DNA from: Prostheceraeus crozeri
Taxonomy: Eukaryota > Platyhelminthes > Polycladida > Euryleptidae
Assembly: GCA_907163375.1 (NCBI GenBank)
Contig: CAJQUW010009225.1
Coordinates: 1-64,000 of the forward strand
Direction: 5' to 3'
Length of the DNA: 64,000 bases
How positions within the stretch are numbered: the stretch's first letter is position 1; every line of letters begins with the position of its first letter. Position numbers and translations under genes: made by a program. The notes beneath the pieces are model-generated. The model worked only from the letters and a program-made list of their open reading frames with translations. It was not told the DNA's origin and ran no database searches. Positions 33,386-42,729 of the stretch are shown here, in pieces.

Positions 33386-33888
33386 ATTTCGATATACGCC
33401 CCATAAAGAGCATAAATTCACCAAAAAATATTTTACAAAGAGGCGTATGATGGGCGTATGTACTATTTCACTCAAATTCTATGCTTACAAAAGGGCGTAT
33501 ACAATATACTAGTTTTAAAATCGGTATTACGTGTAATTAATGATTTTGTATGCAAAAATAAAGTAGATCAATCGATTTGAAATTCCCGAAATTACTAACA
33601 TATCAAAAATCAAGACAAATTGATGAATAATGGTTGAGATAATGTACAACGAAATTACCCAAAACTTTAAAACCGATTATCTCAAAACCATCTTTTTTGT
33701 CATACGCCCCTTCGTCAACATAGCGACGAAAATTGCAAAATGTTTTTTTTCAATATTGGTGTAATTTGGTGCATATGTGAACAAAATGTGTAATGTCTAA
33801 AGAAATCACTATGATTTGGAGTCACGTCTTAATTTCTGTCATAGATGAAAAGTGCCTACATATGCACACTGTAAACCAAACTGTGCTC

Positions 33889-34925
33889 AATAAGTGACCA
33901 ATAATGTGCCCGACGCATTTTCGTCACATCGGTCACATTTGGTCACATATATGACTTCCATGTGACCGATGATGAATCACCATAGATCATGCATATGCGG
34001 CGAGTGCTCGATGAGAATAATTCAAATTAACTTTCCGAATGCTTTACGGCGTGCTTTGTTGAAGAATATCACTGGTAAGAAGATGATATCACAATGAAAA
34101 CTATTTTAATCAGGATAACGATTGTGTGATTCAAAAATGTTACACATGTCCTCGCTTAATCTGCTTGATCTCTCGCCGGGAATTTGTATCATCGTGTTGT
34201 AAGTGAAGTTATATTATCTTGCTTAGACAGCGTGAAACAAATGAGCTTCATGTCAATGGTCAGCATATTTATTACATTGAGAATGAGAAACTGGGAGAAA
34301 TTATATAATGACGTCCTATTCCCAAACAGAATCTTCAATCGCAATGTCCTGAGAAGTGAGTCCATACAAAATTGAATTCAGGTATAGATGGTTCAATCAA
34401 ACAATTTTATTGGTAGAAAAAGTAATAGATGTTGCCACATCCATCGATTGTTTCATTGGAGTACAGCTGAGGTGTTTATTACATCAGCTTATCGATTTGT
34501 TTTTGAACATCGGGTTGTGCGTTGAGCAACACACAATGACTAAGACACTCTGAATTAAGCGTTGCTGGTTAATTCAAAAGTAAATGGAAAGTAGAATATG
34601 TATCTAATGCTTTGCAAATATTTGCTGTCCTAATTGAAAACATGGTCTTTTCTTCCCACCAGGAAGTGAAATCATATAAACCATAATTTATATGTCAATT
34701 AAATTTAGAGGCACTAATTCTACTCTCCAAATCCTAAACACGTAGTGGGTTTTAATTATCGCGATAATTGAAAGAAGCGCTGATCATTTATTGTCGGGCA
34801 CATGTCACATTAAGTCACATATCAGCCGTGTTGAATGTGAGCGATTTGGGCACATTTGGTCACAAAAAGGCAGTGGCAAACGTCACATGTGTTTGGCACA
34901 TAATCGGTCACATATTGGGCATACA
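33889..34925. repeat. Two clusters of TCACAT/GGTCACA words
   Basis: Words such as GGTCACATTTGGTCACATA and AATGTGCCCGACG occur at 33,889-33,965 and again at 34,795-34,925 (GGGCACATGTCACATTAAG, CGGTCACATATTGGGCA), partly inverted. The pattern suggests subterminal repeats of a ~1-kb non-autonomous element, but precise ends are not resolved. Confidence 0.35.
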
Positions 34926-35049
34926 AGTAATGCATTATCAAATGATGAAAAGGTGACCATGCATTGAAACATATAATCCTAACAATCCTAATATTTATCA
35001 GACCATAATATCTCCATTTTTTTCAACCTTTAAGTTCGCAAAAACATTT

Positions 35050-35565
35050 TCTAACTAGCGATTAAGACCAACCTATAGACAACCACCAGCACTCCTACAA
35101 ATAATTCGGAAAAACAATCGAAAAACAATTACTGGAGTGAAAAAATGTGGCGACGCAAGGTGTCCGTGCTGTGATTTTATGATTGAAGGCATAAAATTTA
35201 CATATAAAGAAGGAAACATAACCAAAGAGTTTAAAATAAGAAGTAACATGAACTGTTCATCTAACAATTTAATTTACGTCATACAATGTGGAGGTTGTAG
35301 TGCCCGTTATGTTGGACAAACGGGAGATGCATTAAGATCAAGAGTTCGAACACATAGACAGCAAATTCGGGAACTGAAATATAGAACATTGAAAGTTAGT
35401 GATCATATATCTACATGTGCTAAAATATCTATCTTCCTCTCAAGATCATGCCAATTCTACAGTTATCTCCCAATGTTAATAGATCTCTACGGGAGCAAAA
35501 GGGCAAACGATGCATGAAGGTATTGAATTCTACCTTAAACCAGGATATCGGATCCATATAAGGTT
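35050..35565 (+). pseudogene. PLE family E GIY-YIG fragment
   Basis: Starts inside the linker (LRPTYRQPPALLQII), then NNRKTITGVKKC, CPCCDFMIEG, NMNCSSNNLIYVIQCGGC, ARYVGQTGDALRSRV (GIY-YIG core) and VSDHISTCA. A frameshift near 35,440 precedes IMPILQLSPNVNRSLREQKG and a final NSTLNQ. The whole RT is missing. The tail carries a hammerhead-type motif at 35,653 and a (TA)n tract at 35,766-35,801, both typical of PLE ends in this window. Confidence 0.8.
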
Positions 35566-35652
35566 ATGTCATGATATACATGCTTTTTAAATGTCTCAGG
35601 CTTTTGATTCGAATGTAATTCTACTATCTGTAAAGAAAATAGATGTCATTCC

Positions 35653-35691
35653 GCCCATGAATAGCTTGTAAACATGTGAAACCGGTTGGGC
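35653..35691 (+). ncRNA. Variant hammerhead ribozyme motif, PLE E
   Basis: Stem I GCCC/GGGC, seven-base core ATGAATA, stem II GCTTGT-AA-ACATGT (one mismatch, one wobble), GAA, ACCGGT, T at the cleavage position. Core positions 3 and 8 are A and U. Confidence 0.55.
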
Positions 35692-35761
35692 ATAATTATT
35701 TGTTTTTATTTAAAACTTTATGCGTCAGGGTGTTTCAGTTTTGTATTGATGTATGTACATG

Positions 35762-35803
<42 letters not shown>

Positions 35804-35841
35804 GAAAAAAAATGAAAAAATGAAGATAAAATGGTTTCCGA

Positions 35842-35896
35842 ATATGAATACACAACTCAGGAAAATCTTGGTTTTTCCTGAGTTGTGTATTCATAT
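35842..35896. repeat. 24-bp perfect hairpin
   Basis: ATATGAATACACAACTCAGG plus AAAA is mirrored perfectly after a 7-base loop (35,866-35,872). It lies between two (TA)n tracts and is not part of a recognisable gene. It could be a cruciform-prone relic of an inverted transposon end. Confidence 0.7.
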
Positions 35897-35963
35897 ATAT
35901 ATACGTGTATATATATATATAATAAATAAAAAGACCAGAGGTTTCCAACAAAATAAATTGTAT

Positions 35964-36007
35964 TCCCCGACTAGTTTCTGCAGGGTGCTACCTGCTTCTC
36001 AAGGGGA
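35964..36007 (-). ncRNA. Variant hammerhead ribozyme motif, PLE C left
   Basis: Mirror of 37,198-37,241: stem I TCCCC/GGGGA, core TTGAGAA, stem II GCAGG/CCTGC, one extra A, GAA, ACTAGT, C at the cleavage position. Core positions 3 and 8 are U and A. Confidence 0.55.
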
Positions 36008-36083
36008 CTGGGAATGAAATGATAGAGGATACAAAATTATAACTGAATGCATATAAGTATACACAAAAACATAGAAATTATGC

Positions 36084-36680
36084 TTAACATGCATTGAGAC
36101 GAGGCTCATATCTTTGAATGAAAGCAAATTCCATTCTTTCCCTGTCCGCTTTCTTGGATTTTGGTGACATTTTATAAAATGGTGCTACAATGAATTTGAT
36201 TTCTATATTTTTAGCACAATTAGTTATATGTTTGCTCACGGGAAGAATGGAGTATTTCGGGTCAAAAATATGCTGTCGGTGAAGTGTCATGCGGTGGCGT
36301 AGGGTGTCTCCGGTCTGTCCAATATAGTATTCATTACACCCCTTACAGACTAATTTGTATATCAGATTGCTTGATAAGCAAGACATATTTGATTTTATTT
36401 CGAAATTGATTATTGTATCTTTTACTTTAAAAACAGTATCTTTTCCTGTTGACAGAAGATCACAGCACTTGCACAAAGGTTCATTGCATTTGGTGACTCC
36501 GGTGATTGTGCATCGGTTATTTCTATTCAAAATGGTTAGCAGAGGTTTGGGTTGTCTGAAAGTCCGTCTTACTTCTTGATCTTTGAAACACTTAGAAGCA
36601 GAGAGAGAGTTGACTGCTAAGTATATCACATTGTTGTAAATACTTGGGTTGTTTGGGTTGTATGTTTGTACAAAGTTCAA
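36084..36680 (-). pseudogene. PLE C linker plus GIY-YIG endonuclease, 5'-truncated
   Basis: A 198-codon open frame: NFVQTYNPNNPSIYNNVIY, RRTFRQPKPLLTIL, CTITGVTKCNEPLCKCC (cysteine cluster), NMSCLSSNLIYKLVCKGC, EYYIGQTGDTLRHRM (GIY-YIG core), LPVSKHITNCA and a C-terminal RYEPRLNAC. The RT domain is missing, so the copy is a fragment, but what remains has no stop. In PLEs the nuclease makes the nick that starts insertion. The start Met is only the first Met in the remaining frame. Confidence 0.85.
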
Positions 36681-36702
36681 AATTTTATCACTTTTAGTTT
36701 TT

Positions 36703-37121
36703 CCGGAGTCACCAAATGCAATGAACCTTTGTGCAAGTGCTTTGATCTTCTGTCAACAGGAAAAGATACTGTTTTTAAAGTAAAAGATACAATAATCAAT
36801 TTCGAAATAAAATCAAATATGTCTTGCTTATCAAGCAATCTGATATACAAATTAGTCTGTAAGGGGTGTAATGAATACTATATTGGACAGACCGGAGACA
36901 CCCTACGCCACCGCATGACACTTCACCGACAGCATATTTTTGACCCGAAATACTCCATTCTTCCCGTGAGCAAACATATAACTAATTGTGCTAAAAATAT
37001 AGAAATTAAATACATTGTAACACCATTTTATAAAATGTCACCAAAATCCAAGAAAGCGGACAGGGAAAGAATGGAATTTGCTTTCATTCAAAGATATGAG
37101 CCTCGTCTCAATGCATGTTAA
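36703..37121 (+). pseudogene. PLE C GIY-YIG endonuclease, truncated twin
   Basis: Open from the junction: GVTKCNEPLCKCFDLLSTGK, NMSCLSSNLIYKLVCKGC, EYYIGQTGDTLRHRM and RYEPRLNAC to the stop at 37,121. Near-identical to the minus-strand twin, but one cysteine of the CxC(C) cluster is Phe. No start of its own; the frame opens upstream by chance at 36,666. Confidence 0.82.
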
Positions 37122-37197
37122 GCATAATTTCTATGTTTTTGTGTATACTTATATGCATTCAGTTATAATTTTGTATCCTCTATCATTTCATTCCCAG

Positions 37198-37241
37198 TCC
37201 CCTTGAGAAGCAGGTAGCACCCTGCAGAAACTAGTCGGGGA
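37198..37241 (+). ncRNA. Variant hammerhead ribozyme motif, PLE C right
   Basis: Stem I TCCCC/GGGGA (5 bp), core TTGAGAA, stem II GCAGG-TAGCAC-CCTGC, extra A, GAA, ACTAGT, C. It lies ~80 bases after the endonuclease stop. Confidence 0.55.
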
Positions 37242-37313
37242 ATACAATTTATTTTGTTGGAAACCTCTGGTCTTTTTATTTCTCTTATATCCTTGCGTTT
37301 GCTTTGATTTCAA

Positions 37314-37317
<4 letters not shown>

Positions 37318-37352
<35 letters not shown>

Positions 37353-37355
37353 TAT

Positions 37356-37389
<34 letters not shown>
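37318..37389. repeat. Two (TA)n tracts split by GCGTATGG
   Basis: TA runs at 37,318-37,348 and 37,358-37,388, next to the 3' end of the minus-strand SINE-like unit. Confidence 0.9.
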
Positions 37390-37390
<1 letters not shown>

Positions 37391-37670
37391 AATCTCAACA
37401 ACAGATGTAACCACCACGAGACATGTTTCGGCCTGTTGGGCCTCATCAGTCGTGGGTAGGTTTGAACCAGCGACGTTAGAGCTAGAGGACGTGCACGCAT
37501 ACCCTCTAACCACAAGGCCACCGGACCATCTGTTGAGAGCGTGAATTAGCCAGGAAGGCACTGCTTTAACGCAGGCACGTGGAGGGCAGACTGCTTTCTG
37601 CAATCACTTAATACCGCATCCGAGATTGAGGCGCTTCACGCAGGCGCTACTCATTACATGTTCAGACAAG

Positions 37671-37673
<3 letters not shown>
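37391..37673 (-). mobile_element. SINE-like unit: tRNA-derived head fused to a hammerhead ribozyme
   Basis: On the minus strand, a ~150-bp leader is followed by a tRNA-like segment with A box (GGCCTTGTGGTTAGAGGG) and B box (GGTTCAAACC), about 37,460-37,535. It runs without a gap into the hammerhead at 37,414-37,455, then a short tail ending at (TA)n. It is bounded by (TA)n on both sides and has no protein coding. I infer a Pol III-transcribed non-autonomous retroelement, possibly moved by PLE machinery. Confidence 0.55.
37414..37455 (-). ncRNA. Canonical hammerhead ribozyme with minimal stem III
   Basis: Minus strand: stem I CCACGA/TCGTGG (6 bp perfect), core CTGATGA, stem II GGCC-CAACA-GGCC, GAA, stem III ACATGT (2 bp closing a tiny loop), C at the cleavage position. 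Every universally conserved hammerhead base is present. Such minimal stem-III forms are known in PLEs and retrozymes and often act as dimers. Confidence 0.85.

Positions 37674-37730
<57 letters not shown>
37672..37730. repeat. (TA)n microsatellite at the 5' end of PLE B copy 2
   Basis: About 29 TA units; the ATG of the downstream ORF overlaps the last units. Confidence 0.9.
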
Positions 37731-37733
<3 letters not shown>

Positions 37734-38877
37734 AAACCATTACGAATCTCAAATCCAAGATGCCACGGACTACATTCAAGCAAATGCCATCCCGAGTTCC
37801 TTGCTTTGCACCTCGATCAATTTGATTACGAAATGGGCCCGATCTCAACTTGGGCGAAAGTTGTTGGATGCTGTACTAGATGAAGCCATCACACATATCC
37901 ATTTCCACCAGAAAGTGAGCCAGGATGTTGACAACGCTGAGCAAGACCCTCGTTCAACTACTGCTCCAGCTTCTCCTCATCTCATCCATTCTGTGTTTCA
38001 ACCTCCAGCAGCTTCTTGCTTTACATCAGCGTGTACTACTGCTGCGGCCTCGAGTGCGGTGGAGATTTCTGACCAATCTACCCAAACAGTGTTGGTCCCT
38101 GAAACATTCATTGCAGCAGTTCAAACTGAGAGCAGCAGTATTTCAGTGAGTCCCCTTCAACAGACTTTTTCTGCCATAGAAATTGCCTGTCAAACTGAAA
38201 GTGTTACTCCGGTGTCCTCTGCGTCCTCCGGTTTGACCGATAGTCCTAATGTTTGTGATCTTCCACAAGCTTCTTCATCGGCGAATGTTGATCTTGACAG
38301 TGATGCTCAAGAAACACGATCCAGTATCAAGCTGCGGCAGACATTGCTTACATCCAATGCTTCAAGTGCTCCGGCTCGCCATCATGATGAATGTCATAAT
38401 CCTGCAGTGAATTTGTCTCAAGGAAGTCTTGTAATCGGTGATGCCAATTTACAAGATCTAGTGTTTGAAGATTGTACAGTACATGCCTTAACAAATGGTA
38501 AACTTAGTGTTTTGAAGCAATTTTGCATGTCCATTAAGAATGTCCATAATAACCTAAAGCATTTTGTTCTGTGTCTTTCTTTGCTTGATTGTGAAAACAA
38601 GTCAACTACTAATTTTACGAATTTGCGCACCATAGTCTATTATGCTCGTCGAGCATTTCCTGAAGCTAAGATAGGAATAGTCTTGAGTGGAGTTCCTGAT
38701 TCTTTATCTCAAGATAGCAAGATTAATATTCTTGAATTTAATGAAATAGTAAATACTCGTGCTCCAAAGGGATGTGTTATTTTGAAAGCACCGTCAGTGT
38801 TTACTTGTGTTGGTACGAAATGGAGCAAACATTCCAGAGAATGTGTTTATGAGACTGTTAAAGATTTTTTAGGTTAA
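37729..38877 (+). CDS. ORF1 of PLE B: TQT-motif linker and degenerate SGNH-like domain
   Basis: An intact 382-codon ORF directly upstream of the PLE RT. Residues 1-75 are helical-looking. The middle (about 75-215) is Ser/Thr/Ala/Pro-rich and disordered-looking, with three QT motifs: DQSTQTVL, AAVQTESS and IACQTESV. The first fits the dynein light chain (LC8) TQT consensus. The last ~150 residues run IGDANLQDL, a hydrophobic LSLLD strand, ARRAFPEAKIGIVLSGVP, ILEFNEIVN and a terminal KWSKHS followed by a helix. That order matches the blocks of SGNH esterase folds, which some retroelement ORF1 proteins carry, but the Ser of GDS is Ala and the Asp of the final DxxH is not evident, so catalysis is unlikely. 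Function unknown; I infer an RNP or Gag-like role. Confidence 0.6.
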
Positions 38878-39005
38878 CTTCTGTTAGGTCTGAGACCAAC
38901 AGTTCCTGTTTTAGGACCAGCTCTTCAAGAAATGTTAATTTTATAAATATCTGTTCAAATTTTGTCACCAATGCGGCTACCCGTTCTTTACTCAGTAAAT
39001 CTTAG

Positions 39006-41037
39006 AAGTTTATCCCAGTGCCAGTCAATTGTAATAACAATCATAATAAAATAGTTCTCGCTGTTGATGAGCTTCTGAGAAAGTATAAGTGGATGTCTGT
39101 AAAATTCAATTTTGATAGTAGATCTGTTCCTCGTATCAAATGTAAAACTACAATACAGCCATCGGATTCTGTTGTCCCGAATTATATTTTGCAGAAATGT
39201 AAAAATATTCGTCGTGCTATTTTAGCTATGTTATCAACTTGTAATAGATGTTTTCCTCATGATAATTTGTCTGTTGATGAACGCATCGAGCTAGATCGTC
39301 TTAGAAATGATTTTTCTGTGAAAGTTACTCCTGCAGATAAGAGTAGCACTTGGATAATCGTACCTCGCAATCAGTACGAGTCTGAAGCATACAGACAACT
39401 CTGTAATGAGGAATTTTATTCTGTCATTCATACCGACAATACTACTTCTGTTGCGAAACGTTTAGACAATTTACTTTCATATCTTTATAAAAGAAATTTT
39501 ATAAGCCATCGAGAACTTGGAGCCTTAGCTCCCTCTATTGATTGTAATTCACGTACTTTTTACATGTTGCCCAAGGCTCACAAAGAAACTTGGTTTTTTG
39601 ATGAGATGCCTCCCGGCCGACCGATAATTTCTGACTGCAAAAGTATAACCCGAGCATGTGCCTCGTTTGTTGAATTTTTTCTGGCACCCATTGTCAAAGC
39701 TTGTGATAGTTATATTAGAGATTCCATGCATCTTATTTCCATCCTCAATGATGTCAATGTTAATAAGGACACTATTTTGTTTAGCATGGACATAACATCT
39801 CTTTACACTAACATACCCGTTGAAGAGGGCATTGAAGCTGTTGCTCGAGCATTTTTAAAGTTTCCAGACCCAAAGCGTCCGGATTTGAGTCTTTTAACAC
39901 TTCTGCGCCTTATTCTGAAAAACAACACTTTTGTTTTCAATGGTGATCTTTTTCAACAAATACATGGTGTAGCCATGGGGTGTGCGTTTGGTGCATCGTT
40001 CGCCAACATTTTTTTGATGGAATGGGAACAGCACATTTTTATGTTAAACAAACAGCCCGTGGTATGGAAAAGATGATATTTTTGGAACTTGGGATTTTTC
40101 TCAAAGTGATCTTCGCAATTTTTATGAATCTGTAAATTGCTTTCATCCGTGTATTAAGGTAACTTTACATCATGATTTTGAAAAGCTTCGTTTTTTAGAT
40201 TTAGAGTTATATAAATGTCATAATTTTCTGCTGTCTCGCATTGGTTTTAAAAGTTTGGATAGGCATTGCTTGCTGAGTAGCAATTCCTATCATCCGAATC
40301 ACGTTTTTAAAAGTATTATTTACGGTCACGTGTATAGATGGGCTTCTCATAGCTCCACTTACCAGGATTTTCAAGATACCAAGAAAACTGTACAAAAAGT
40401 TTGGCGCGATCAAGGTTATAGTAGGAGTGCTATACGATCTGCTGTTCGTACCATTTTTTCTCTTACGAAACAGACTCCTACGTCATGGAACACAGGCTTT
40501 TTCCCGTGTAATTGTAGTATATGTACATACAGTCTCTCATGTAATTATGTTGTAAATATTTTTAACACTCCTTTTCCCATTGTGCATAAGATCCAATGTA
40601 CAGATTTTAACATCATCTATGTGATAATTTGTAAAAATTGTAAAGTAACCTATGTTGGGCAAACCTCTAGATGTTTGCGTAAACGTATTTCTGAACACAT
40701 AGCAAATATCAAGGCATGTCATGATACATCTGTTGCAAAACATTTTAATTCTCTTTGTAATCTATCTCATTTTTCTTACTTTGGTGTTGAACATTGTCCG
40801 AACCCTGAAAAAAGGTTACTGAAAGAGAACATTTGGATTAAACGGATGTGTGCTCTTACCCCAAATGGCTTGAATCAAGAAATGAATAAATGTAATAAGT
40901 TGCGTTTCATTGTGCCACATAGCAATTGCAGCAAGCGTGTCCTGCGCTATTGTCAGAAAGAATTGTCTAATGTGCAGGTCACTGGTGTTTTTACAAACCA
41001 ATCAAATTTGCGCACTTTGTTGAGAACTGATGTCTGA
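39006..41037 (+). pseudogene. PLE B reverse transcriptase/GIY-YIG, broken at the YxDD box
   Basis: The first frame, open from just after a TAG at 39,003 (first ATG at 39,093), contains KVTPADKSSTWIIVPR, MLPKAHKE, GRPIISDCKSITR, LFSMDITSLYTNIPVEEGIE (first catalytic Asp) and IHGVAMGCAFGASFANIFLM. At 40,074 the frame breaks: the expected YxDD box is reduced to the codons of its two Asp, in another frame, followed by IFGTWDFSQ. The second frame then stays open to 41,037 with LDLELYKCHN, CNCSICTYSLSC and IYVIICKNCKVTYVGQTSRC (GIY-YIG). Apart from this one lesion the coding is intact. The same lesion occurs in copy 1, so it was inherited rather than acquired here. Confidence 0.88.
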
Positions 41038-41085
41038 CTTTACAACTTTGTGTCACGTTCACTTTTGACTTTCATCTTGTCCAGT

Positions 41086-41131
41086 GTGGAATTGATAAAG
41101 CTATTTTCAATAAGCGAAACCGGTCTTCCAC
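41086..41131 (+). ncRNA. Variant hammerhead ribozyme motif, PLE B copy 2
   Basis: Sequence-identical in its core to copy 1 at 21,052: stem I GTGGAA/TTCCAC, core TTGATAA, GAA, ACCGGT, C. It starts 48 bases after the ORF stop. Confidence 0.6.
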
Positions 41132-41228
41132 AGAAACTGTCTTTTTGTTTCATTTCGAATAGTCGGCGTGAGGGTCCCTATAGATATTATATATCTATAC
41201 ATATATATTTATATATATATATATATAG

Positions 41229-41312
41229 TGGCCGGTGCGCCTCACAAGAAGCGACCGGTGCGCCTCACTTGCGACCGGTGCGCTTCAATCAATAATATTT
41301 ATAATTGGCAGA
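41229..41312. repeat. Tandem CCGGTGCGCCTCAC motifs
   Basis: Three close copies of (GA)CCGGTGCGCCTCAC at about 41,231-41,286, and a fourth weaker TTGCGCCTCA near 41,325. The reverse complement, GTGAGGCGCAACGGTC, occurs at 45,971-45,987 and (as GATGAGGCGCAACGGTCA) at 45,409-45,426, each near AT-rich or (TA)n DNA. Confidence 0.6.
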
Positions 41313-41599
41313 CCCTTGCGCCTCATTAATTGTACGTTGAGTTGATACTATTGAAATTGATGTTGTCCTGCTATAATGATTTTTTCATATTTTGATGATT
41401 TATCATCACGCGGATTGTATGCATGTTTAGCATGCTCCATCTTCGACCCCTATTATAGTACAATAATAGTTACAGCTATATTTCCACCATTTGAATAAAA
41501 AAAATAATCATTTATATAGCGCATATTTTCTTATACGCAGTAGCGTTTGTAACCCTGTTGAGTGTTTCAACAACCTGTTAGCGTAAAGCAATATACAGG

Positions 41600-42055
41600 T
41601 GCCGGTCTTTTGGTAGCAGATTTCTTGGTATTTTCTGATTTACGGACGTCTTCCACAGAGGTATAGCAAGTCTAAAATTTGGGCTAAAAATTGTATTTTT
41701 GAATAATTTAGTTTTAGAAATATATCTGTTAGTAGAACAATCTTCCAGTTAAAAGTGATGTCAAATTAGTGTAGTTGGTAAAAAATAGGCCTATTCAGCA
41801 GATTTTTTGGTATTTTCTGATTCTAAGATATCTTGCACACACGAAGTGGCAGGTGTACAGACTTGAAATTAAAGCATATAATTCGAAAAATGTAGTTTTA
41901 GAAATCTACCTGTTAGTAGAGCAATCTTATATATATATATGGCCTATATATTTCAAATGTCCTCTGCGCCATAGTCAATGATATTTATAATTAACAGACC
42001 TTACTTCCAAAACATACATTGAGTTTGATACCACTGAGTGGAGTTGCATTTGATT
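41600..42055. repeat. Diverged direct duplication
   Basis: The segment 41,616-41,745 (CAGATTTCTTGGTATTTTCT to TTAGTAGAACAATCTT) recurs diverged at 41,797-41,930. The segment around ATATTTATAATTGGCAGACC (41,296) likewise recurs around ATATTTATAATTAACAGACC (41,980). Together they suggest an old ~0.7-kb tandem duplication of a non-coding repeat. Confidence 0.5.
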
Positions 42056-42412
42056 TTTTTCTTAATACTAAACTTTGATGTTGCACGTTGTTATTGATAT
42101 GCATGTCCAAACATTTATTAATTGTTTAATCATATAGTAGGCAACAATAGCAATGACGCAATAAATTTAGCTATGACTATTCAATTCACATTAGAGTACG
42201 AGTGTAGGCCTGTATTCATTTTGAACATGTTTCGAAATGTAATTGTGATTGAATAAATTTAAAGGAAATATTGAAAAAACCAAAGGAAAAACGGTTGATT
42301 TTCGATTTTTATTATCTAATGATCTTTATTTTTTCATTGGGAATTCTGGCCAATCATGCACCGCTTTAGTGACTAAATGAAAAGAAGATTTCCATTATTC
42401 GTTTGTATTCAT

Positions 42413-42724
42413 CTAAACAACATATCTTTTCATTTCGGTCAGTTTCGCTGACTGTTTTGCCATTACTCTTTTTCGTAACGGAGTCTCATCAAAATCATCC
42501 TTCATCAAAACGTCTCCCTCATCAATCGTCTCACCATCAAAATCTTCATCAACATCATCGCACTCATCAAACAGATTGTCTTTAGTCACTTCTTCTTCAT
42601 TGAGATCAATTTCGATAACTTCAGCCTCCATATCTTCAGCAATATCCTGTCTCAATGTCAGTCTTTCTCCTCTTTTCTCCATCTTTTGTAATATATTTGA
42701 AGTATTCTGAAAGTTAAAAAACAA
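42413..42724 (-). CDS. Acidic ORF, possible terminal exon of an unknown gene
   Basis: A ~100-codon minus-strand ORF with a strongly acidic middle (EVIEIDLNEEEVTKDNLFDE) ending in a basic KRYVV tail. Directly upstream on the minus strand, TTTTTTAACTTTCAG makes a good 3' splice site at about 42,709, so the coding part may be an exon starting there with AATACTTCAAAT rather than at the first ATG. I recognise no domain. Acidic low-complexity composition alone does not give a function. No partner exon was identified in the ~2 kb upstream. Confidence 0.35.
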   Translation of the reverse strand: MFFNFQNTSNILQKMEKRGERLTLRQDIAEDMEAEVIEIDLNEEEVTKDNLFDECDDVDEDFDGETIDEGDVLMKDDFDETPLRKRVMAKQSAKLTEMKRYVV

Positions 42725-42729
42725 TATAA

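Larger units (their letters stand above)
28948..33727. mobile_element. Candidate 4.8-kb TIR element with GGGCGTATG end clusters
   Basis: TCGCTATGTTGACGAAGGGG at the left end reappears as its reverse complement at 33,698-33,727. GGCGTATG/CATACGCC words cluster only near both ends: five or more at 28,969-29,290 and four or more at 33,390-33,710. Such subterminal motif clusters are typical transposase-binding arrays of DNA transposons. No transposase was recognised inside. The interior contains a PLE palindrome and ~3 kb without features. Confidence 0.5.
35924..36702 (-). mobile_element. PLE family C, longer copy of an inverted pair
   Basis: Arms 35,924-36,502 and 36,703-37,281 are mirror images, 579 bp each, with equal coordinate sums (73,205). 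The minus copy extends 200 bp further into the element (36,503-36,702). (TA)n tracts lie at both outer sides. Confidence 0.85.
36703..37281 (+). mobile_element. PLE family C, truncated inverted twin
   Basis: Begins at CCGGAGTCACC, exactly where the twin's mirrored part ends, and finishes at GGTCTTTTTATTT. Coding differences from the twin include CKCC to CKCF, IKFIVAP to IKYIVTP. Confidence 0.85.
37729..41227 (+). mobile_element. PLE family B, long copy with two ORFs
   Basis: ~3.5 kb between two (TA)n tracts, containing ORF1 (37,729-38,877), a 128-bp gap, the RT/GIY-YIG ORF (39,006-41,037) and a tail with a hammerhead variant at 41,086. The last ~1.3 kb matches copy 1 at 19,883-21,200. This is the most complete PLE in the window. 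Confidence 0.85.
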
